A stretch of 48,323 bases of DNA. Source: Sinorhizobium americanum (GTDB lineage Bacteria; Pseudomonadota; Alphaproteobacteria; Rhizobiales; Rhizobiaceae). The DNA lies in assembly GCF_001651855.1 (NCBI RefSeq), contig NZ_LNQC01000032.1, forward strand, positions 1-48,323. The letters are read 5' to 3'. The notes beneath the pieces are model-generated. The model was not told the DNA's origin. It saw only the letters and a program-made list of their open reading frames with translations, and did not search any database. Position numbers and translations under genes: made by a program. Below, piece after piece: positions 1-7,480 of this stretch; the first letter of the stretch is position 1, and each line of letters starts with the position of its first letter.

Positions 1-86
1 CAATGCCGCTCAAAAAGCAACCGGACCCAAGGAAAAGCCGCCGAATAACGGTGTTTTCCCCTTGAGTTCTTTCATTGGAGACGATC

Positions 87-407
87 ATGATCACCTGCTT
101 CATCCGCTACGAGATCGACCCGTTCCGCAAGGACGATTTCGCCACCTATTCCCGCAACTGGGGCGAGGCCATTCCACGCTGCGGCGCCGACCTCATCGGC
201 TATTTCGGTCCGCATGAAGGCTCGGCGACGACCGCCTATGGCGTCTACAACATCGAAAGCCTCGCCGCCTATGAAGCGTACCGGGCGCGTCTTGCCGCTG
301 ATCCGCTCGGCCGCGAGAATTACGAATTCGCGCGGCGCGAGCGTTTCATCCTCAAGGAGGACCGCATGTTCCTGAAGAACGTCTCGCTGCCGCATGGCAA
401 GGAGTGA
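87..407 (+). CDS. NIPSNAP family protein
   Basis: A 106-residue protein with the compact alpha+beta layout of the NIPSNAP family (ferredoxin-like fold, related to dimeric alpha-beta barrels). Near the start is ITCFIRYEIDP, then the fold's usual stretch with GADLIGYFGPHEG and a C-terminal segment rich in Arg, Glu and Phe. The biochemical role of bacterial NIPSNAP proteins is not established and no catalytic motif is visible. The ATG at 87 is preferred over the in-frame TTG at 75 because GGAG at 77-80 lies six bases before it. The next gene starts five bases after the stop, so the two form a small operon of related folds. It may have lost upstream operon partners beyond the window. Confidence 0.8.
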   Translation: MITCFIRYEIDPFRKDDFATYSRNWGEAIPRCGADLIGYFGPHEGSATTAYGVYNIESLAAYEAYRARLAADPLGRENYEFARRERFILKEDRMFLKNVSLPHGKE

Positions 408-411
408 TGCG

Positions 412-789
412 ATGATCGCGGTGATTTTTGAGGTTCTGCCGGCCGAGGGCAGGCGCGAAGCCTATCTAGCCCTTGCCGCCGACCTGCGGCCGCTGCTCGA
501 CGGTATCGACGGTTTCATCTCGATCGAGCGATTCCAGAGCCTAGCCGATTCGAACAAGCTGCTGTCGCTCTCCTTCTGGCGCGACGAAGCGGCGGTGAAG
601 GCCTGGCGCAACGGTGGGGAACATCGCGCGGCACAGGCCGAGGGGAGGAACGGCGTTTTCGCTGACTACCGGCTGCGGATCGCAGCCGTCGTCCGCGACT
701 ATGGCCTCAACGAACGGCACGAGGCGCCGCCGGACAGCCGGCAGTGTCATGAAGGAGATTGCAGTCTCGGCATTGTGGAGAATCAGTAG
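412..789 (+). CDS. Antibiotic biosynthesis monooxygenase (ABM) domain protein
   Basis: A 125-residue protein whose first 90 or so residues match the ABM fold: an N-terminal strand IAVIFEVLPAEG, then a helix, LDGIDGFISIERFQS, and the typical SFWRDEAAVKAWRN segment with the HRAAQAEGR helix. ABM proteins are small dimeric barrels used as monooxygenases, heme-degrading enzymes or stress proteins. No substrate can be inferred. The ATG at 412 has AAGGAG at 399-404 as ribosome binding site, and that site overlaps the end of the preceding NIPSNAP gene, so translation is probably coupled. The C-terminal 30 residues fall outside the domain and look poorly conserved. No terminator is visible downstream. 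Confidence 0.8.
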   Translation: MIAVIFEVLPAEGRREAYLALAADLRPLLDGIDGFISIERFQSLADSNKLLSLSFWRDEAAVKAWRNGGEHRAAQAEGRNGVFADYRLRIAAVVRDYGLNERHEAPPDSRQCHEGDCSLGIVENQ

Positions 790-797
790 GAGCGGAC

Positions 798-1302
798 TTA
801 ACCCTTGCTAGCGAAAAAGTGTATCTCCATGAGCTGCGGCTCAGGATCGCCTTGAAAGAAGTACAATTCGGAATTCGTCTCAAGAACGAGCCTGCTGACC
901 ACCTCACTGGCATCGTTTTGACTGAATTCTTCGTAGGGACAGCTGCAGAGAATCGAGCAGTGCTTTGACGGACGACAGCGATATGCCGGGTCGAAAAGCG
1001 CCGAGATCGACGTCAATTCCATCGACGAGGCGGAGGGGTGCGGCCTTAGGTTGCGGCTCGCCGCGTCGCGCGTGCCAAAGCTCAAGCCACACCCATTCTA
1101 CTTCGACACGATTAGCACGCGCTCTTAAAGCAATTTCGAAGTCGCCATATCCCAGTTGGCACATGAACTCCTCGTCAATGCCGAAATCCCACCGATCGGG
1201 AATTCCCAGGAATTTTCCCAATTCTTCTAATCTGGAGCCAGGAGCAAGGGGAGTATGAACCGCACCGAGTAGCATTGATGTAATTGAGATCTTTCTCATC
1301 AT
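798..1302 (-). pseudogene. Frameshifted orphan gene, possibly immunity-like
   Basis: Two overlapping minus-strand frames together make one plausible small protein. The first part reads from 1302 (or from the ATG at 1275, giving MLLGAVHTPL) through a segment with GIPDRW and LGYGDFEIAL, then VDGIDVDLGAF. It runs out of sense near 940-960, where the other frame continues with YEEFSQNDASEVVSRLVLETNSE and stops at 798. Joining them needs a one-base shift near 940-955, in DSLQL/PYEEF. The YGD(F/L)E pattern after a G-x-P-x-x-W segment recalls small orphan immunity-type proteins of polymorphic toxin systems, but I cannot name a family. The region looks AT-richer than its neighbours. It could be a sequencing error instead of a true lesion. 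Confidence 0.55.
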
Positions 1303-1442
1303 TTTGTCTTTTTCCGAGGTGCCGCGACCACCTGGCCCCGCCATTGTTGCTCAGTGTCTTATGATCAATCATTTTGCCGAGTTACTCTTCCCTCATTGGC
1401 TTGGCGACAATCCAAAATTTTCCCGGCTGGCCTTCAGGCTTT

Positions 1443-1464
1443 GGTAACCATCTTCGGTAACCAT
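1443..1464 (+). promoter_or_regulatory. Direct repeat GGTAACCAT upstream of ccrM, CtrA-like half-sites
   Basis: The nonamer GGTAACCAT occurs at 1443-1451 and again at 1456-1464, 13 bases apart start to start and 45 bases before the ccrM ATG. In Caulobacter and rhizobia ccrM is transcribed under the cell-cycle regulator CtrA, whose sites contain TTAACCAT-like half-sites. Here the first T of each half is replaced by G, and the spacing differs from the classical TTAA-N7-TTAA form. The repeat is seen directly; the CtrA link is inference. Confidence 0.4.
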
Positions 1465-1475
1465 AAGTGCTATAG

Positions 1476-2639
<1,164 letters not shown>

Positions 2640-2714
2640 TCAACCAGCTCCGCTCAGGTCCTTCGAAAAGCGCTCCGCCCGGTCTTGTACCTTCAGTCCC
2701 GGAAGGAGAGCTTT

Positions 2715-2749
2715 AAACGCCCGGAATCCGATGAGGATTCCGGGCGTTT
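2715..2749 (+). terminator. Hairpin downstream of ccrM
   Basis: A perfect 15-base-pair stem (AAACGCCCGGAATCC and its complement) around a five-base loop, 76 bases after the ccrM stop. Only a short T run follows, so termination strength is inferred from the stem alone. Confidence 0.75.
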
Positions 2750-2764
2750 GTATGAGGTGGGACG

Positions 2765-2874
2765 CCCTCATCCTGCTGCCGCGACCTTCTCCCCGTTTTG
2801 ACGGGGAGAAGGGGCATGCCGCGCCGCCTCGTCCCCTCTCCCTGCCTGCGGGGAGAGGGCTAGGGTGAGGGGCA
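2765..2874. repeat. RIME1-like rhizobial intergenic mosaic element, copy 1
   Basis: About 110 bases bounded by CCCTCATCC and GGTGAGGGG. Inside are two palindromes: CCTTCTCCCC...GGGGAGAAGG at 2785-2812, and a CCTCTCCC...GGGGAGAGG hairpin ending near 2858. The same arrangement recurs at 25295-25447 between betB and betA. This is the structure of the Rhizobium intergenic mosaic element RIME1. It fills the gap between the convergent ccrM and RTX genes and may serve as the transcription end for the RTX gene. Confidence 0.8.
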
Positions 2875-2891
2875 ATCGTATACCCGTCGGC

Positions 2892-3929
2892 TCAAAGAAA
2901 GAAGTCGTCGACGCGCAGGCTGGTGGCGCCGTTCACCTTGATCTGGAAGTCGGCATAGCCGTCGCCGTTGACGTCGCCGGAAAGAATGCCGGAGCGGAAG
3001 TTCAGTTCGCCGGCGTCTCCCGAAAATGCGCCGCTACCGATGAAGGTGAATTTCTGGTTGCCGCTCCAGGTCGTGTCGGCATCGATCGTCGAAAGATCGA
3101 TGACGTCAAATTCCGAACGGTGGAAATCGGTGATCACGTCGCGTCTGCTGCCGACGACCGATTCGCTGATCGCGTTGAAATCAAAGCTGTCGGTGCCCGT
3201 GCCGCCGACCATGTAGTCGAAGCCGCTGCCGCCGCGCAGGATGTCGGCGCCGGAACCTCCGTAAAGGTCGTCGTCGCCGCTGCCACCGTCGAGGAAGTCG
3301 TCGCCGGCGAGGCCCTCGAGAATGTCGTGGCCACCGAGCCCGCGCAGCGTGTTGGCGACGGAGCTGCCGGTGATATCGTCATGGCCGTAGTTCGTGCCGG
3401 TGGCGTTCTCGATGCTGATCAGGTCCTCGCGCCGGCCGCTGCCGGTGGTCGCGTATTTGTAGCCGAGGTCGATCGTCACGCCCTTGCCGCGCTCCGCGCT
3501 CCAGTCGTCCTGGAACTGGTAGCTGATCGAGTCGATGCCCGCGCCGCCGTTGAAGTAGTTGTTGAAGCCGGCCGAGAGGAAGGTGTCGTTGCCGGTCTCG
3601 CCATAGTAGTCGCTGGCATAACCGTCAATCTCGAAGCGGTCGTTGCCGCTGCCGCCATAGACGACGTCGTAGGAGCTCGTGTCGCGCGCCCGGATGTCGG
3701 TGACATAGATGTCGTTGCCGGCACCCATATAGATGTCGTTGCCGCCCTCGTAGGAGTTCACCACGAGATCGTTGCCATAGCCTGCATCGACATAGTTGTA
3801 CCCGCCGTAGCTGTCGGTCCTGTTCAGGTAGATATCGTCGTCGCCGTCATAGCCATAGATTTCGACCTCGATATAGCTGTTCTGCTTGAGGATATCGGCG
3901 TAGTTCGTACCGTAGATGCGCGTGACCAT
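2892..3929 (-). CDS. RTX (hemolysin-type calcium-binding) repeat protein, putative type I secretion substrate
   Basis: A 345-residue protein built from glycine- and aspartate-rich nonapeptide repeats of the GGxGxDxxx type. The clearest run is at about 200-245 (GGHDILEG, GDDFLDGGSGDD, YGGSGADILRGGSG), which forms a calcium-binding beta roll. The N-terminal half has degenerate, tyrosine-rich repeats (YGYDGDDDIY, DAGYGNDL, GAGNDIYV). The C-terminal 100 residues resemble the serralysin-type C-terminal domain with VITDFHRSEFDVIDLS, and the protein ends in VDDFFL. An acidic residue followed by hydrophobic ones at the extreme C terminus is typical of type I secretion signals. No protease or lipase motif is visible and no exporter gene lies nearby. 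The start has AAGG upstream. Confidence 0.88.
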   Translation of the reverse strand: MVTRIYGTNYADILKQNSYIEVEIYGYDGDDDIYLNRTDSYGGYNYVDAGYGNDLVVNSYEGGNDIYMGAGNDIYVTDIRARDTSSYDVVYGGSGNDRFEIDGYASDYYGETGNDTFLSAGFNNYFNGGAGIDSISYQFQDDWSAERGKGVTIDLGYKYATTGSGRREDLISIENATGTNYGHDDITGSSVANTLRGLGGHDILEGLAGDDFLDGGSGDDDLYGGSGADILRGGSGFDYMVGGTGTDSFDFNAISESVVGSRRDVITDFHRSEFDVIDLSTIDADTTWSGNQKFTFIGSGAFSGDAGELNFRSGILSGDVNGDGYADFQIKVNGATSLRVDDFFL

Positions 3930-4059
3930 TAGCCCGACCTTTTCAGCGAAGGCGTTGAAATCTAACGCGGATCATGGAGGAGCAAAGCTGAATGGCGGGT
4001 GAACCGAATGCGGCGTTTTCGTGAATTCGCTGGCGGGTTCGGCGGTCAGGATCGCGCTG

Positions 4060-4722
4060 TCAGGCCTGGGTCGCCACTGCCGGACCGACACCGTCAAGCA
4101 CGTCCAACGGTTGCACGCCATAGGCTGCCAGATCGGCCCTCAGCCTTTGGGCATCGACGAAGTGGACGGCATGCCAGCCCGCCGCCTGGGCGCCTTCGAC
4201 GTTGGCCGGGCTGTCGTCGATGAAGATCGTCGCCGCGGGGTCGAGACCGAAGGTACGGGCATGGGTCCGGTAGATTTCGACATCCGGCTTGATCAGCCCG
4301 ACGTCGCCGGAAACCGTCACGCCCCGCGGCAGCGTCAGGAAAGGAAAGCGTTTCTGCGCCTCGCGAAACGTGTCGGAGGCGAAGTTGGTCAGCATCGTCA
4401 CGTCGCGGCCTTCGGCAATCAGGCTTTCCATCAGCGCGACCGTATCTTCATAGGCATGCGGCACCATCTCGTGCCAGTGGCGGCGAAAGGCGCGGATATG
4501 CTCTTCCCGTTCCGGGTGCTCCTCGATCAGCAGCGCCTCGGCCTCTTCCCAGGAACGCCCCCGGTCCTGCTCGACATTCCAGTCGTGGGTGCAGACATTG
4601 GCGAAGAACCAGCTGCGCTCCGCCTCGTCCGGGATGATCCGCGAGTAGGGGATCTGCGGATCGTAATGGATCAGCACCTTGCCGATGTCGAAAACGATGT
4701 GGCGGATGTCGATGCTGCTCAT
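4060..4722 (-). CDS. HAD-superfamily hydrolase, YihX-like phosphatase
   Basis: A 220-residue HAD hydrolase of subfamily IA. Motif I is HIVFDIGKVLI with nucleophile Asp12, but the second position usually filled by Asp is Gly14 (D-x-G), as in YihX-type sugar phosphatases and the N-terminal domain of soluble epoxide hydrolase. Motif II is MLTNF, motif III the lysine of GLIKPDVEIY, and motif IV the acidic pair in IFIDDSPANV, so the core is otherwise complete. A helical cap lies between motifs I and II. The ATG at 4722 follows AGGAA at good distance. It is read in the same direction as mutY, 50 bases downstream, and probably shares its transcript. The substrate is unknown; a small phosphorylated metabolite is likely. 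Confidence 0.87.
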   Translation of the reverse strand: MSSIDIRHIVFDIGKVLIHYDPQIPYSRIIPDEAERSWFFANVCTHDWNVEQDRGRSWEEAEALLIEEHPEREEHIRAFRRHWHEMVPHAYEDTVALMESLIAEGRDVTMLTNFASDTFREAQKRFPFLTLPRGVTVSGDVGLIKPDVEIYRTHARTFGLDPAATIFIDDSPANVEGAQAAGWHAVHFVDAQRLRADLAAYGVQPLDVLDGVGPAVATQA

Positions 4723-4772
4723 GAGAATTCCTGAATGACTACTGGATGGCCGGCGGGCGGCGTGACCTTGCC

Positions 4773-5861
4773 TTACACGGCTTTGAATGCGTGCGGTATA
4801 GCCTGCGTGATTGCTTTTTTCATGACGGTCGGCAGCGCCTGGCCCTTCAAAGACGCGATCGGCTCCCACCAGCCCTCGGCACAGGCCACGGCCTGGGCGA
4901 CCTTGGCGCGGTAGACCGAGAGGCGCAGTTCGAAATGCGTGAAGACATGGGTGACCGTGCCGCAGGCCTCCCAGGCGGCCGCGAAAGGCTGCGCCTCGAC
5001 CGAAGTCTCGCCGTCGCGGCGCGCGGTCCAGCCCGTGCCCGGCACTTCCGTCATGCCGCCAAGGAGGCCGGTCTCGGCGCGCTTGCGCAGGTAGACGGCG
5101 TCAGCATGGTCGATCGCCACAAAGGCGGCGCCGAGGCGCAACGGCTTTTCCTTTTTGCCCGCCTTGCGCGGAAACGTCTCAGGATCGGCGACGGCGAGCG
5201 CCCGACAGTTCGAGCGGAAGGGACAGAGGGCGCAGGCGGGGCGCTTCGGCGTACAGATCGTGGCGCCGAGATCCATCATCGCCTGGGCGAAATCGCCCGG
5301 CCGGTCCGAGGGCGTTAGTTCGGAGACGAGCCGGCGCATCGCCGGCTTGGCGGCCGGCAGCGGCGTCTCGATTGCATGAAGACGGGAAATCACCCGCTCG
5401 ATATTGCCGTCGAGCACGGCGCTTCTTTGGTCGAAGGCGATCGCCGCAACCGCGGCCGCCGTATAGTCGCCGATGCCGGGAAGGGCTTTCAGTCCTTCCT
5501 CCGTCTCCGGGAAGCGGCCGCCATGGTCGCGCGCCACCGCCTCGGCGCATTTCTTCAGATTGCGCGCCCGGGCATAGTAGCCGAGGCCGGCCCAGGCCTT
5601 CATCACCTCTTCGGTTTCGGCGGCGGCCAGGTTTTCCACCGTTGGCCAGAGCTTTAGAAACTTGTCGAAATAGGCCTTGACCGCCTGCACGGTGGTCTGT
5701 TGCAGCATGACTTCGGAGAGCCAGACATGGTAGGGGTCGGCAACGGCGCCGCGCGCCGCCATCGGCGGCGACACACGCCAGGGCAGATCGCGGTGATGGC
5801 GATCGTACCAGTTGAGCAGCAGGGTGGCGGCTTCGGTCGCCTTCAGGGTGTCGAGCGTCAT
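4773..5861 (-). CDS. mutY: A/G-specific adenine DNA glycosylase MutY
   Basis: A 362-residue MutY that removes adenine mispaired with 8-oxoguanine. The catalytic Glu is Glu50 in WLSEVMLQQTTV. The helix-hairpin-helix reads LPGIGDYTAAA and is followed by the catalytic Asp151 in AVLDGNIERV. The iron-sulfur cluster ligands are Cys203, 210, 213 and 219 (C-x6-C-x2-C-x5-C). The C-terminal NUDIX-like domain (about 235-355), which recognises 8-oxoguanine, contains GLLGGMTEVPGTGW and HVFTHFELRL. Length and domain order are normal. The gene is divergent from a DUF721 gene 90 bases away, a pairing common in rhizobia. Confidence 0.96.
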   Translation of the reverse strand: MTLDTLKATEAATLLLNWYDRHHRDLPWRVSPPMAARGAVADPYHVWLSEVMLQQTTVQAVKAYFDKFLKLWPTVENLAAAETEEVMKAWAGLGYYARARNLKKCAEAVARDHGGRFPETEEGLKALPGIGDYTAAAVAAIAFDQRSAVLDGNIERVISRLHAIETPLPAAKPAMRRLVSELTPSDRPGDFAQAMMDLGATICTPKRPACALCPFRSNCRALAVADPETFPRKAGKKEKPLRLGAAFVAIDHADAVYLRKRAETGLLGGMTEVPGTGWTARRDGETSVEAQPFAAAWEACGTVTHVFTHFELRLSVYRAKVAQAVACAEGWWEPIASLKGQALPTVMKKAITQAIPHAFKAV

Positions 5862-5951
5862 TTGCCGGAGAGTCCTTTTCCGGCCTATACTTGGCCGACG
5901 CCCGCCCGGGCTTCAAGGCTTGATCCAAGTTGCGAACAGAAAGTCGTTCCG

Positions 5952-6458
5952 GTGAGTGAAGCGAAGTCCCGCAAGGGCGTTGTGCAGATCAGCGAGATTG
6001 CGAACGGCTTGATCGATCCGGTTCTGGCCAAGCGCGCCGGCATCAACACGATGCTGCTCGGCTCCTGGGACGAGATCGCCGGATCGGATTTTGCCGATTG
6101 CACGCGACCGGAAAAGATCGCCTGGCCGCGGCGCTCCTCGGAGATCGGCAGCGATGGCGGCTACCAGCCCGGCGTGCTGACGGTCGCTTGCGAAGGCGCG
6201 AGGGCGCTGTTCCTGACCCACGCTCAGGGCGAACTGATCCAGCGCATCAACGGCTTCTTCGGCTTCCATGCGATCGGCCAGCTTCGGATCGTCCAGAAGC
6301 CTGTCGCGCCGCCGCCCAAGCCCTACCGGCGGCCGCGGCCGCTGACTGGCGAACCGGCACGCCGGCTCGACACCATGGTTGAAGGCATCGAGAGCGAGGC
6401 GCTGAAGGCCGCGCTGAAGCGCCTCGGTACGGCGGTCCTGTCTCAGCGCCGCAAGTAG
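5952..6458 (+). CDS. DUF721 (DciA-like) protein
   Basis: About 168 residues. Residues 10-110 match DUF721: an N-terminal helix, LGSWDEIAGSDFADCTRPEKI (the W-x-x-I/V-x-G core), GVLTVACEGARALFLTHAQGELIQRIN, and the terminal FHAIGQLRIV strand. DUF721 includes DciA, the ancestral loader or operator of the replicative helicase DnaB, so a link to replication initiation is plausible but not proven here. A lysine- and proline-rich tail with a helix follows. I place the start at GTG 5952, just before SEAKSRKG. No good ATG or strong ribosome site is visible, so the start is uncertain. It is followed by the DsbA-like gene and smc on the same strand. Confidence 0.78.
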   Translation: MSEAKSRKGVVQISEIANGLIDPVLAKRAGINTMLLGSWDEIAGSDFADCTRPEKIAWPRRSSEIGSDGGYQPGVLTVACEGARALFLTHAQGELIQRINGFFGFHAIGQLRIVQKPVAPPPKPYRRPRPLTGEPARRLDTMVEGIESEALKAALKRLGTAVLSQRRK

Positions 6459-6580
6459 TTCACCATCAAGGGGTCACAATTCTTTGAATTCAGTTGAAAC
6501 ACCACCCCTTGTCGCCTTGCACTGAGCAAGTTATCGAAATCACACTTCAATTTTACCCTCCTAGAACACGGGTCCTTTCC

Positions 6581-7393
6581 ATGTCCGCTTCCGAAACGAG
6601 CCTTCCGAAACGCCTGCTGGGCGGTGCCGCTGTCGCGGCGATTGCCCTGGTGCTTGCAGCCTGCAGCGAAGAGAAGAAGGAGGCGGCTTCCAAGGCGCCG
6701 GCCGAAACATCGGCCAGAGCGGATGCAACGATCACCGGCTCCACCGCTGCGACCCCGGCCGCTTCCGGTCAGGCGAAGCCCGCCGGCACCGAGGTCGCAC
6801 AGGCTTCCACTTCGGCTGCCAAGGCCGAGCTGCCGCAGTCGGAAGGCAGCGTCGACGTGCAGAAGCTGATGGAGCCTGGCGCTCTTCCGGATATGGCGCT
6901 CGGCGAGTCCAATGCGCCCGTGACGATCGTCGAATACATGTCGATGACCTGCCCGCATTGCGCCAACTTCCACAACAAGACCTTCGACGCCATCAAGGCG
7001 AAATATGTCGACAGCGGCAAGGTGCGCTTCGTCATCCGCGAATTCCCCTTCGATCCCCGCGCCGCGGCCGCCTTCATGCTGGCGCGCTGCGCCCCCGAGG
7101 GACAGTATTTCCCAATGATCTCCATGCTGTTCAAGCAGCAGGAACAATGGGCAGCCGCGGAAAACGGCCGCGATGCACTGCTGCAGATGTCGAAACTCGC
7201 TGGTTTTACACAGGAGAGCTTCGAGGCCTGCTTGACGAACCAAAAACTTCTGGATGATGTGAACGCAGTCATGCAGCGCGGCGCCAAGGAGTTCGGAGTG
7301 AAATCGACGCCGACCTTTTTCGTGAATGGCGAGCACTATTCGGGGGACATGTCGGTTGACGTTATGTCGGCCCTCATCGACAGCAAGCTCTGA
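6581..7393 (+). CDS. DsbA-family thiol oxidoreductase lipoprotein
   Basis: A 270-residue exported protein. The N-terminal hydrophobic helix ends in LVLAAC, a lipobox with the lipidated Cys28. A low-complexity Ala/Ser/Thr/Pro linker (30-95) precedes the thioredoxin-fold domain with EYMSMTCPHCANF, active site Cys124-Pro-His-Cys127, and the cis-proline loop STPTFFVNG near residue 245. The CPHC site is that of DsbA-like disulfide oxidants, so it probably introduces or isomerises disulfides in envelope proteins. The helical insert contains RCAPEGQYFPMISMLFKQQ, typical of DsbA/Com1-like proteins. The ATG at 6581 gives a clean signal peptide. A strong rho-independent terminator follows directly. Confidence 0.9.
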   Translation: MSASETSLPKRLLGGAAVAAIALVLAACSEEKKEAASKAPAETSARADATITGSTAATPAASGQAKPAGTEVAQASTSAAKAELPQSEGSVDVQKLMEPGALPDMALGESNAPVTIVEYMSMTCPHCANFHNKTFDAIKAKYVDSGKVRFVIREFPFDPRAAAAFMLARCAPEGQYFPMISMLFKQQEQWAAAENGRDALLQMSKLAGFTQESFEACLTNQKLLDDVNAVMQRGAKEFGVKSTPTFFVNGEHYSGDMSVDVMSALIDSKL

Positions 7394-7411
7394 TCCTTCG
7401 CTTTTCCTGAC

Positions 7412-7446
7412 AACGGGCGACGGCCGCGGCCGTGCGCCCGTTTTTT
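7412..7446 (+). terminator. Rho-independent terminator after the DsbA-like gene
   Basis: The arms AACGGGCG...GCGCCCGTT with an inner CGGCCGCGGCCG form a long GC-rich hairpin with one bulge, followed by six T residues. It separates the DsbA-like gene from smc. Confidence 0.85.
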
Positions 7447-7480
7447 ATGTTCGGCAGGGCAGAGGGGGGTATTGCGCCCC

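Noticed and set aside
2765..2874. CRISPR repeats
   Set aside because: The palindromic units are not regularly spaced by unique spacers; they match the RIME1 layout and a second dispersed copy exists.
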